This document shows positions 1-5,549 of a DNA stretch of 7,201 nt, in pieces. Each line of letters begins with the position of its first letter. Position 1 is the first letter of the stretch. The notes under the pieces were generated by a model. It ran no database searches, was not told where the DNA came from, and saw only the letters and a list, made by a program, of their open reading frames with translations. Source of the stretch: Actinomycetota bacterium (GTDB lineage Bacteria; Actinomycetota; CADDZG01; JAHWKV01). The stretch lies in NCBI GenBank assembly GCA_019347725.1, contig JAHWKV010000043.1:1-7201 (forward strand), written 5' to 3'. The position numbers and the translations under genes were made by a program.

Positions 1-337
1 GGAGAAGGCGGGGGCGGAAGTGCTGAGTGTGGTGGAACCCGACTCTGAAGTGTCCATTCCCCACCTGCTGCACGTGCTGGCCGGTCGGGGAGTCGTCTCG
101 TTGCTTTTGGAGGGTGGCCCGCGGTTGGCGGGCCGCTTCGCGGCGCAGGGCTTGATCGACCGGTACGTCTTTTACATGGCGCCCAAGCTGTTGGGCGAAG
201 GTGCGCGCGGAAGCGTCGAGGGGTGGACTGCAAACTCCATCCAAGACGCTAGGAACCTATCTATCACCGCGTTCAAGCGAGTGGGCTCGGATCTCAAGGT
301 GGTCGCGTACCCGGTCAGTGCGGAGCAAGCCGGCTGA
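1..337 (+). CDS. ribD: RibD, C-terminal reductase domain (5'-truncated by the window edge)
   Basis: This is the end of the bifunctional riboflavin biosynthesis enzyme RibD. Its C-terminal half reduces the ribosyl side chain of the deaminated pyrimidine intermediate with NADPH. The frame is open from base 2 and 111 residues are visible before the TGA at 335-337. The RibD_C signature is clear: a hydrophobic strand running into LLLEGGP, then a helix with GLIDRYVFYMAPKLLGEGA, and a terminal SDLKVVAYP strand. The N-terminal zinc deaminase domain, if present, lies outside the window, so a stand-alone reductase (RibG-like or RED domain only) cannot be excluded. The GTG at base 20 is an internal codon, not a start. 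The stop overlaps the ATG of ribE as TGATG, which indicates translational coupling within a riboflavin operon. Confidence 0.88.
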   Translation, partial: EKAGAEVLSVVEPDSEVSIPHLLHVLAGRGVVSLLLEGGPRLAGRFAAQGLIDRYVFYMAPKLLGEGARGSVEGWTANSIQDARNLSITAFKRVGSDLKVVAYPVSAEQAG

Positions 338-930
338 TGTTCACCGGCATCGTACAAGCCGTGGGCGTTGTGGATCTTCGGTCCGAAGCTTCGCTCGTGG
401 TCAAGTGCGACATAGGCGATTTGCAGCTGGGGGAATCGATAGCCGTTAACGGGGTGTGCCTTACGGTGAGCGCTTTCGACTCCGGAACCTTTGGGGCCGA
501 CGTTTCGGAGGAGACCGACCGCCTGACCGGCCTGGGCGCGCTCGGCGCCGGCGACCCGGTGAACTTGGAGAGGGCCATGAGCGCCTCCGACCGGTTCGGT
601 GGTCACATTGTGCAGGGCCACGTGGACGGTACCGGTAAAGTTGTGGACCGCCGGGACTTGGCCGGATCGACGGAGATAACGTTCACCCTGCCGGCCGAGC
701 TGGAGCGCTACCTGGTGCCAAAGGGGTCCATAACCCTCGACGGCGTCAGCTTGACCGTGACGCAACTGCACACCGGTAGTTTCGGCGTCAGCCTGGTGCC
801 GCACACGCTGCAAAGCACGACCTTCGGGCATCGCCGGGCGGGCGACGTCGTCAACATCGAGGTCGATGTCCTGGCAAAGTACGTGGAGCGTTTGCTCGCA
901 TCCGTCCCAACAGATCAGCTACGGAGGTAA
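337..930 (+). CDS. ribE: Riboflavin synthase, alpha subunit
   Basis: This enzyme dismutates two molecules of 6,7-dimethyl-8-ribityllumazine to riboflavin plus the diaminopyrimidine, the last step of riboflavin synthesis in the cytosol. The 197-residue length is typical. The protein shows the two tandem lumazine-binding beta-barrels of the family. The first begins with the invariant MFTGIV, contains SIAVNGVCLTV (34-44) and ends in DRFGGHIVQGHVDG (85-98). The second repeats the pattern with SITLDGVSLTV (131-141) and VSLVPHTLQSTTF (151-163). The C-terminal helix KYVERLL (181-187) is where the homotrimer contacts form in known structures. The ATG at 337 overlaps the ribD stop by one base, with a GGAG 11 bases upstream. 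The gene is also called ribC in some bacteria. No key residue appears to be missing. Confidence 0.96.
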   Translation: MFTGIVQAVGVVDLRSEASLVVKCDIGDLQLGESIAVNGVCLTVSAFDSGTFGADVSEETDRLTGLGALGAGDPVNLERAMSASDRFGGHIVQGHVDGTGKVVDRRDLAGSTEITFTLPAELERYLVPKGSITLDGVSLTVTQLHTGSFGVSLVPHTLQSTTFGHRRAGDVVNIEVDVLAKYVERLLASVPTDQLRR

Positions 931-932
931 CA

Positions 933-2180
933 GTGGAGTTCGCAACCGTCGAGGAAGCCGTCGAAGAGCTTAAGCAGGGCCGGATGGTGATCGTGGTGGA
1001 CGATGAGGAGCGGGAGAACGAAGGCGACTTCGTCATGCCCGGTGAGGCGATCACGACCGAGGACATGAACTTCATGGCTACCCACGGCCGGGGTTTGATC
1101 TGCACATCCCTTCCCCAACAGCGGCTCGAGGAGCTGTCGATTCCTATGATGGTTTCGGATAACACCGCCCCGCACGGCACCGCATTCACCGTGTCGGTGG
1201 ATTTGAAGATTCCCGGCCACACAGGCTCAAGCGCCGAGGATCGGGCCGCCACGATTCGGGCGCTGGCGAACGAGAACACCAGGCCGACCGACCTGGCTCG
1301 ACCCGGCCATGTTTTTCCCCTGCGTGCGTCCGCCGGCGGGGTGTTGCGCCGGGCCGGGCACACCGAGGCTGCCTGTGACCTGGCCCACCTGGCGGGTTTT
1401 GCCCCTGTTGGGGTGCTGGCCGAGATTATGGATCCCGACGGCACCATGGCCAGGCTTCCGCACCTGCAGGAGCTGGCTGAGCGATTCTCCATGAAGATTC
1501 TCACCACCAAGGACCTGATCGCCTACCGGCGGGTTCAGGAGAAGCTCGTTGAGAGCATGGGAACGGCTCTGATGCCCACCGCTTACGGCGACTTCATCTG
1601 TCACGCCTACCAATCCACTCTGGACGGCCAGGAGTATGTGGCGTTCGTCAAGGGTGAGGTCGACGGAGTGCCCGATGTCTTGGTGCGGGTGCACTCGCAG
1701 TGCTTGACCGGGGACGTCTTTCAGTCGGCCCGGTGCGACTGCGGACTGCAGCTGAGGCAGGCGATGGAGAAGATTCAGACCGCCGGTACGGGGGTCGTCT
1801 TGTACATCATGGCCCATGAGGGGCGGGGAATCGGACTCACCCACAAGATCCGGGCGTACAAGCTGCAGGACCAGGGGGCCGACACCGTGGAGGCCAACGA
1901 GAAGCTCGGGTTTCCTCCGGATCTGCGCGACTACGGCATAGGCGCTCAGGTGCTGGTGGATCTGGGAATCACCAGCATGAGGCTGATGACCAATAGCCCG
2001 CAGAAGTACGCGGGCATCGAAGGGTACGGTCTGTCCATCTCCGAGCGGGTGCCGCTGGAGACCAGCCCCACCGAGCAGAACATCGCCTACCTGCGGGCCA
2101 AGCGGGATCGGTTTGGTCACCTGCTGCCTGGGCTTGAGGTAAGCGAGGACGTGACTCGCCCCGAAGGCGGCTCGGTTTGA
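933..2180 (+). CDS. ribBA: Bifunctional 3,4-dihydroxy-2-butanone-4-phosphate synthase / GTP cyclohydrolase II
   Basis: This protein supplies both substrates of the riboflavin pathway. The RibB domain (about 1-200) makes dihydroxybutanone phosphate from ribulose 5-phosphate. The RibA domain (about 206-400) opens GTP to the diaminopyrimidine. RibB hallmarks are DDEERENEGDF (23-33, acidic metal and substrate loop), ATHGRGLIC (49-57), TGSSAEDRAATI (97-108) and RRAGHTEAACDL (139-150), where His143 matches the metal-binding histidine. RibA hallmarks are the zinc cysteines C257, C268 and C270, the AHEGRGIGL loop (294-302), the Tyr309 region YKLQDQGADT, and RLMTNSPQKYAGIEGYGL (350-367). Both active sites look intact. 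The start is GTG 933 with GGAGG at 923-927, two bases after the ribE stop. The 3' end overlaps ribH as TTGA. The 415-residue length fits a fused RibBA. Confidence 0.96.
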   Translation: MEFATVEEAVEELKQGRMVIVVDDEERENEGDFVMPGEAITTEDMNFMATHGRGLICTSLPQQRLEELSIPMMVSDNTAPHGTAFTVSVDLKIPGHTGSSAEDRAATIRALANENTRPTDLARPGHVFPLRASAGGVLRRAGHTEAACDLAHLAGFAPVGVLAEIMDPDGTMARLPHLQELAERFSMKILTTKDLIAYRRVQEKLVESMGTALMPTAYGDFICHAYQSTLDGQEYVAFVKGEVDGVPDVLVRVHSQCLTGDVFQSARCDCGLQLRQAMEKIQTAGTGVVLYIMAHEGRGIGLTHKIRAYKLQDQGADTVEANEKLGFPPDLRDYGIGAQVLVDLGITSMRLMTNSPQKYAGIEGYGLSISERVPLETSPTEQNIAYLRAKRDRFGHLLPGLEVSEDVTRPEGGSV

Positions 2181-2641
2181 GGACGGTCAGGACCGAGCCC
2201 GACGGCGCCGGCCTGAAGGTCGGCGTCGTGATCAGCCGGTTCAACGAGAAGATCACCGACCGCCTACTTGAGGGAGCGCTGCGGGCGCTCGAGGACGCGG
2301 GCGTCGCCAGTGAAGACGTAACCGTGGTATCGGTGCCCGGCGCCTTTGAGATACCGGGAATCGCCAAGCTGCTGGCGCCCAAGGTTGACGCCATCGTGAG
2401 CCTGGGAGCGGTGGTAAAAGGGGAGACGGAGCACTTCACGTACGTGTGCAAGGCCGCTCAGGAAGGTTTGCTGGCGGTGGCGCTGGAAACCGGCGTGCCT
2501 ATGACCTTCGGAGTGTTGACCACCGATAACTCAGAGCAGGCGCTGGCCCGTACCGGCGGGGGGAAGGGCCACAAGGGCTACGAGGTGGCCACGGACGCCG
2601 TCGAGCTGGCCAACACGCACCGGGAGCTAATAGCGCCCTAA
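2177..2641 (+). CDS. ribH: 6,7-dimethyl-8-ribityllumazine synthase
   Basis: Lumazine synthase condenses dihydroxybutanone phosphate with the aminopyrimidine made by RibA/RibD and gives the substrate of RibE. The family assembles into pentamers or 60-mer capsids. Diagnostic motifs are VVISRFNEKITDRLLEGAL (17-35), the VPGAFEIP loop (53-60), GAVVKGETEHF (77-87) with the catalytic His86, PMTFGVLTTDN (108-118), and Arg125 in ALARTGGGKGHKG for phosphate binding. The start is a TTG at 2177 whose last two bases lie in the ribBA stop (TTGA). It is the only in-frame start that keeps the usual short N-terminal tail; the next one, GTG 2228, would cut into the first beta strand. AAGG at 2164-2167 is a modest ribosome site. 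This is the last gene of the visible rib operon and it converges on sppA. Confidence 0.95.
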   Translation: MRTVRTEPDGAGLKVGVVISRFNEKITDRLLEGALRALEDAGVASEDVTVVSVPGAFEIPGIAKLLAPKVDAIVSLGAVVKGETEHFTYVCKAAQEGLLAVALETGVPMTFGVLTTDNSEQALARTGGGKGHKGYEVATDAVELANTHRELIAP

Positions 2642-2672
2642 GCACCAACCTTCAAAGTGGCGGAGGCGAGAG

Positions 2673-2689
2673 CCGTACAGGCCCTACGG
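2673..2689. terminator. Weak hairpin in the ribH/sppA convergent gap
   Basis: The two genes converge with only 42 bases between their stop codons. The best structure there is a perfect 5-bp stem, CCGTA at 2673-2677 with TACGG at 2685-2689, around a 7-base loop. No U-run follows on either strand, and the right arm lies inside the end of sppA. It may contribute to bidirectional termination, but this is a weak candidate. Confidence 0.2.
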
Positions 2690-3655
2690 GATCCACAGAT
2701 ACGAGGCGCCGGGTTTGCGCAGCACGCCCAGCTCCTCAATCACCTGGTCGGTTGGAGAGCTGAGCGCAAAGGGATTTAGAGCCTCCAGAAAGCCGACGAT
2801 GGGACGGTAAACAACCAGGGAAGCATCGGGGGAGTCGGCGAGCGTCTTGGCCCGCTCGAACGCAGTCTCACGGTCGCCGAGATGGTCCACCAAGCCTAGC
2901 TCTTGGGCCTGGGCGCCCGAGTAAATACGCCCGTCGGCCAACTCTCGGGTGCGCTCCAGCGGCAGGTCGCGGCCTTCCGAGACGATCTCGACGAAACCCT
3001 CGTACGCTTCGTCAATCAAACTTTGAAAGATTTCCCTCTCTTGCTCCGTAAAGGGACGAAACGGCGATCCCATGGTCTTGAGTTCGCCGCTCTTCACGAT
3101 GTTCAAAGAAACGCCCAATTTGCCGGCGGCTTCCTCGACATTGGGAATCATGGCGATCACGCCTATGCTCCCCGTCCATGTGTAGGGGTGGGCCACTATC
3201 TCGGTTGCCCCGGCCGCTATGTAATACCCACCCGAAGCGGCGACATCGCCCATGAGCGCAATGACCGGAAGGTCCTCGCTGATCTCGCGCACCTCGTCGT
3301 AGATGGCATCGCTGGCCAGGACCCCGCCGCCGGGGGTTTCGAGGTTGACGATGATAGCCGTCACTGCGGGGTCCTCGGCAGCGTAGCGAAGCCGGGCGAC
3401 GATGTTGGTGTCGGAGGCTCCGGGGGAGGTGTTCTCCGGGTCGGAGAAAATTTCTCCCACCACGTTGATCATGGCGACCTTGTCGCCGGAGGCGCCTCTA
3501 ACCAGGTATTCCTCATTGAAATCCTCGGCGTAGGACCCGCCCGGCGAGAAGCCCTCGGAGAAACCGCTGACAACTACGGCGGTGAGCCATAGTGCGCCTA
3601 GTAAGCCCGCCACACCGAGGGCAATTAAGATGCGCTTCGTCGTCTTTCGGGCCAC
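2684..3655 (-). CDS. sppA: SppA-type signal peptide peptidase (membrane-anchored serine protease, S49 family)
   Basis: SppA proteases cut leftover signal peptides within or beside the membrane using a Ser/Lys dyad. The 323-residue length fits the short, single-domain SppA of Gram-positive bacteria. The N-terminus is basic (MARKTTKR), followed by one hydrophobic segment (about 9-31), giving a membrane anchor with the protease domain outside. There is no lipobox cysteine. The fold is seen in VAMINVVGEI (60-69), the loop NLETPGGGVLASDAIYDEV (104-122) and GDVAASGGYYIAAGA (136-150) with nucleophile Ser141. Next come TGSIGVI (161-167) and KSGELKTMGSPFRPFTEQER (188-207), where Lys193 lies 52 residues after the serine, the same spacing as Ser147/Lys199 that I recall for Bacillus subtilis SppA. 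The C-terminal ADGRIYSGAQAQELGLVDHLG (240-260) is also typical. GTG 3655 is the only possible start, because a TAA lies six codons upstream with no start codon between. The substrate is unknown. Confidence 0.9.
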   Translation of the reverse strand: MARKTTKRILIALGVAGLLGALWLTAVVVSGFSEGFSPGGSYAEDFNEEYLVRGASGDKVAMINVVGEIFSDPENTSPGASDTNIVARLRYAAEDPAVTAIIVNLETPGGGVLASDAIYDEVREISEDLPVIALMGDVAASGGYYIAAGATEIVAHPYTWTGSIGVIAMIPNVEEAAGKLGVSLNIVKSGELKTMGSPFRPFTEQEREIFQSLIDEAYEGFVEIVSEGRDLPLERTRELADGRIYSGAQAQELGLVDHLGDRETAFERAKTLADSPDASLVVYRPIVGFLEALNPFALSSPTDQVIEELGVLRKPGASYLWIP

Positions 3656-3661
3656 GCCGCA

Positions 3662-3667
3662 ACTATA
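3662..3667 (-). promoter_or_regulatory. -10 element of sppA, leaderless geometry
   Basis: Read on the minus strand the hexamer is TATAGT, which fits the actinobacterial -10 consensus TANNNT. It is followed by exactly six bases (TGCGGC) and then the GTG start codon. A transcript starting at the usual distance would therefore begin on the first base of the start codon. No Shine-Dalgarno sequence lies before the GTG, which agrees with a leaderless mRNA. No convincing -35 is seen at the right spacing. Confidence 0.5.
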
Positions 3668-3671
3668 ACGT

Positions 3672-3677
3672 TAGGAT
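3672..3677 (+). promoter_or_regulatory. Candidate -10 element and/or ribosome site of hisG
   Basis: TAGGAT fits TANNNT and sits nine bases before the hisG ATG at 3687, so transcription would begin at or within about three bases of the start codon. The same bases contain AGGA (3673-3676), ten bases from the ATG, which could instead act as a weak Shine-Dalgarno sequence if the promoter lies further upstream, inside sppA. The two readings exclude each other and the sequence alone does not decide. The palindrome TAACGTTA (3666-3673) overlaps this site and abuts the sppA -10. Confidence 0.3.
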
Positions 3678-3686
3678 CTGTTCGCA

Positions 3687-4571
3687 ATGCTTCGTCTTGT
3701 CATCCCCAAGGGGAGTCTCGAAAAACAAACCATGGCCCTGTTCGAGGCCGCGGACATCCGTCTTATGCGAGGCGGCGACCGCGACTATCACGGGACCGTG
3801 GACGATCCGCGCCTGGACCGCTTTTCCCTGCTGCGCCCACAGGAGATCCCCAGGTACGTGGAGGAGGGGTTCTTTGACGTGGGTCTGACCGGCCTGGACT
3901 GGGTTCGCGAGACCGGAGTGGATGTTCATCATGTAGCCGAGCTCGCCTACAGCAAGGGCAATGTGGGAGAGCGCGGCATAGTGAAAATCGTTCTTGCGGT
4001 GTCGGAGAGAACCGACATCACAAAAGTCGAGGACATGCCCGCAAACAGCCGGATCTCTACCGAGTACCCCAACCTCACCCAGCAGCTGTTCGACGGACTG
4101 GGAATCCCGGTCAAGGTGCTCACCTCGTACGGGGCGACCGAAGCGAAGGTTCCGGAGATCGTCGATGCGATTGTCGACGTCACCGAGACGGGCAGCACGC
4201 TGCGGAAGAACGGTCTGAGGATCATCCACATACTGCTGGAGTCGCCGACGCTGCTCATAGCCAACCATGACTCCTGGGCCGATCCGGAAAAACGCAAGGC
4301 CCTCGAAGAGCTCAAGATCCTGATCTTCGGCGCGGTCGACGCCAGGGGTAAGGTTCTGGTCAAGCTCAACGTGGACGAGACGGATTTGGAAGCGGTGGTG
4401 GAGGTGATCCCCGCCCTAGGGGCTCCGACTGTGTCGCAGCTGGCGCACCGGAGGGGATACGCCATCGAGAGCGTCGTGGAGAAGAAAGTCATCAACCTTT
4501 TGATCCCAACCCTCAAGGCCAAGGGAGCCCGCGACATCCTCGAGCTTCCGATAACGAAAATCGTGGATTGA
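3687..4571 (+). CDS. hisG: ATP phosphoribosyltransferase, long form
   Basis: HisG joins ATP and PRPP to give phosphoribosyl-ATP, the first and feedback-inhibited step of histidine synthesis. The catalytic part starts with LRLVIPKGSLEKQT (2-15), continues through RPQEIPRYVEEGFFDVGLTGLDWV (50-73) and ends with the PRPP-binding signature EIVDAIVDVTETGSTL (157-172). At 294 residues it is the long form: the extra C-terminal domain (about 217-294, including VEVIPALGAPTVSQL) is the ACT-like regulatory module that binds histidine, so no HisZ partner is needed. The ATG at 3687 gives the standard N-terminus. The gene is divergent from sppA with a 31-base gap. In several actinobacteria hisG follows ribH and hisE; here hisE is not in the window and sppA occupies the interval. 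No terminator with a U-run follows. Confidence 0.95.
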   Translation: MLRLVIPKGSLEKQTMALFEAADIRLMRGGDRDYHGTVDDPRLDRFSLLRPQEIPRYVEEGFFDVGLTGLDWVRETGVDVHHVAELAYSKGNVGERGIVKIVLAVSERTDITKVEDMPANSRISTEYPNLTQQLFDGLGIPVKVLTSYGATEAKVPEIVDAIVDVTETGSTLRKNGLRIIHILLESPTLLIANHDSWADPEKRKALEELKILIFGAVDARGKVLVKLNVDETDLEAVVEVIPALGAPTVSQLAHRRGYAIESVVEKKVINLLIPTLKAKGARDILELPITKIVD

Positions 4572-4758
4572 TCAACCCTCCCGGACGGCGCCGGCGCCCC
4601 TGTTGCGCTGAACGCCAAGTCGGGATGGCGCATGGTAAGGTTGAAATCGTTTGTGGGTTTCGCGCGCTTTTGTGCCCCACTACCGTACTGAGCAGTTCCC
4701 GTCGTAAATGGACAACTAGGAGGTCAATGCTGCAGAGCAAGCTAGGGAGTGGTAGCCG
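4572..4758 (+). promoter_or_regulatory. Leader region between hisG and infC
   Basis: These 187 bases hold no conserved protein gene. They begin with a 12-base GC palindrome, GGCGCCGGCGCC (4588-4599), that has no U-run and is a poor terminator. TACCGT at 4681-4686 fits the -10 consensus TANNNT, but no good -35 lies 16-18 bases upstream, so a promoter here is only possible. A three-codon ORF (ATG 4708, stop TAG 4717-4719) touches an AGGAGG at 4718-4723, which precedes an 11-codon ORF (listed separately) that ends on the infC start. GTGGG (4653-4657) and CCCAC (4676-4680) could pair across an 18-base loop. The region probably carries the infC promoter and translation-control leader. It does not visibly match the L20 leader of Firmicutes, although I cannot fold it reliably by eye. 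Confidence 0.4.
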
Positions 4759-4762
4759 ATAG
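4727..4762 (+). CDS. 11-residue leader ORF overlapping the infC start (candidate)
   Basis: This short ORF reads MLQSKLGSGSR and then TAG. It has the strongest ribosome-binding sequence in the region, AGGAGG at 4718-4723, but only three bases separate it from the ATG, which is tighter than usual. Its stop codon (4760-4762) overlaps the proposed AUA start of infC (4759-4761) as ATAG, the geometry of stop-start coupling. Its last codons also cover the AGGGAG that would serve infC, so ribosomes on the leader would occupy or expose that site. No homology is claimed for the peptide; the act of translating it may matter more than its sequence. The alternative is a single missing base near 4756 in the assembly, which would fuse this ORF to infC as an N-terminal extension. 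Confidence 0.4.
   Translation: MLQSKLGSGSR
4744..4761 (+). promoter_or_regulatory. infC ribosome-binding site and AUA start codon
   Basis: AGGGAG (4744-4749) lies nine bases before ATA at 4759-4761. The infC frame is closed by a TAG at 4753-4755, so the start must lie after it. Up to the GTG at 4795 the only start-like codons are ATA 4759 and ATT 4789. Only the ATA has a Shine-Dalgarno sequence and leaves the conserved PRLNDRIRVPEV block whole. AGCTA (4740-4744) can pair with TAGCT (4760-4764), placing this site in a hairpin loop. Confidence 0.7.
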
Positions 4763-5325
4763 CTCCAGAGCCGCGGTTAAACGACCGCATTCGCGTGCCG
4801 GAGGTGCGTGTAGTTGGCCCAGGAGGAGAACAGCTGGGCATCATGCCGATAGCTGAGGCACAAAGTGAGGCGCAAACAATGGACCTCGACTTGGTGGAGG
4901 TAGCTCCTCAGGCCGATCCTCCGGTCTGCAAGATCATGGACTACGGGAAGTACAAGTACGAGCAGGACGTGAAGGCCAAGGAGGCACGTAAGCGCCAGCA
5001 ACAGGTCACCGTAAAAGAGATGAAGTTCAAGCCAAAGATCTCATCTCACGACTACGAGACCAAAAGGCACCACATCGAGCGCTTCATCTCGCAGGGATCC
5101 AAGGTGAAGATCACCGTCTGGTTCCGGGGGCGAGAGATGCAGCACACCGAGATAGGCGCACGGCTGCTGACCAAGCTGGCCAAGGAACTGGAAGACGTTG
5201 CAACCGTCGAGACGATGCCCAAGCTTGACGGTAAGAACATGGTGATGATTCTGGCTCCGGTCCGCAAGACGGCCGCCAAAGGTGCGGGGGCCGGCAAGGC
5301 CTCAGGCGGCGGAAGCGGCAGTTAG
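4759..5325 (+). CDS. infC: Translation initiation factor IF-3
   Basis: IF3 binds the 30S subunit, keeps it apart from 50S, and checks the start codon and initiator tRNA. Starting at AUA 4759 gives 188 residues. The N-domain opens with EPRLNDRIRVPEVRVVGPGG and runs to PPVCKIMDYGKYKYE (54-68). A basic helical linker follows (EARKRQQQ, about 75-82). The C-domain includes KPKISSHDYETK (91-102), KVKITVWFRGRE (115-126) and a MILAPVRK strand (163-170). It ends in a short Gly/Ala/Ser-rich tail. Position 1 of this start matches the first residue of the mycobacterial IF3 N-terminus as I recall it. A GTG at 4795 would remove 12 conserved residues and has no ribosome site. Rare starts (AUU in Escherichia coli) let IF3 repress its own synthesis, so the AUA suggests autoregulation. 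Tandem TAG TAG codons end the gene; rpmI follows 29 bases later. Confidence 0.93.
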   Translation: MAPEPRLNDRIRVPEVRVVGPGGEQLGIMPIAEAQSEAQTMDLDLVEVAPQADPPVCKIMDYGKYKYEQDVKAKEARKRQQQVTVKEMKFKPKISSHDYETKRHHIERFISQGSKVKITVWFRGREMQHTEIGARLLTKLAKELEDVATVETMPKLDGKNMVMILAPVRKTAAKGAGAGKASGGGSGS

Positions 5326-5354
5326 TAGCAACGCAAGCGAGAAGGATTTATCAG

Positions 5355-5549
5355 ATGCCAAAGCAAAAGACTCACCGGGGAGCCGCGAAAAGGTTCAAAA
5401 CCACCGGTAGCGGAAAGATAGTGCGCGTTCAGGCGCACGTTAGACACTATCTGGAGCACAAGCCGGCAACGAAGAAGCGCCGCCTGCAGCGTCCGGAAAT
5501 GGTTTCCAAGGCGGACGCCCCCAAAGTCAAGAAGATGCTGGGGCTGTAG
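5355..5549 (+). CDS. rpmI: Large ribosomal subunit protein bL35
   Basis: This small, very basic protein is part of the 50S subunit. The 64-residue length is normal for the family. Its start, PKQKTHRGAAKRFKTTGSGKI (2-22), is the classic L35 signature, followed by HVRHYLEHKPATKKRR (28-43) and the C-terminal KADAPKVKKML (52-62). The ATG has GAAGGA at 5341-5346, eight bases upstream, so it can be translated on its own. It lies between infC and rplT, the usual bacterial order, and is very likely co-transcribed with both. In well-studied bacteria L20 represses this cluster through the mRNA; no such RNA structure was identified here. Confidence 0.97.
   Translation: MPKQKTHRGAAKRFKTTGSGKIVRVQAHVRHYLEHKPATKKRRLQRPEMVSKADAPKVKKMLGL

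Noticed and set aside
1..337. FMN riboswitch for the riboflavin operon
   Set aside because: Any such element would lie upstream of ribD, outside the window. Nothing between the visible rib genes leaves room for one.
172..2120. Long minus-strand ORFs over ribE and ribBA (219 aa at 172-831, 219 aa at 851-1510, 297 aa at 1227-2120)
   Set aside because: They lie opposite well-recognised genes, show no family motifs and have the low-complexity Arg/Ala/Gly/His composition expected of antisense shadows in GC-rich DNA.
2903..3592. 229-aa plus-strand ORF opposite sppA
   Set aside because: The minus-strand protein has intact S49 motifs. The plus-strand product has no recognisable domain and its openness follows from GC-rich third positions.
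4588..4599. GGCGCCGGCGCC palindrome after hisG as a terminator
   Set aside because: There is no U-run and the arms leave no proper loop. Such GC palindromes are common by chance in GC-rich DNA.
4568..4762. 64-aa ORF starting at the TTG that overlaps the hisG stop
   Set aside because: It has no recognisable domain and a weak start. Only its last 12 codons, from the ATG at 4727 with AGGAGG, look like a real translation unit.
4753..4762. Programmed -1 frameshift joining the leader ORF to infC
   Set aside because: The shift would have to occur within 4753-4762, where no slippery heptamer exists. The AUA start explains the frame more simply.
4795..5325. infC starting at GTG 4795
   Set aside because: No ribosome site precedes it and it removes 12 conserved residues of the IF3 N-terminus. 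AUA 4759 fits better.
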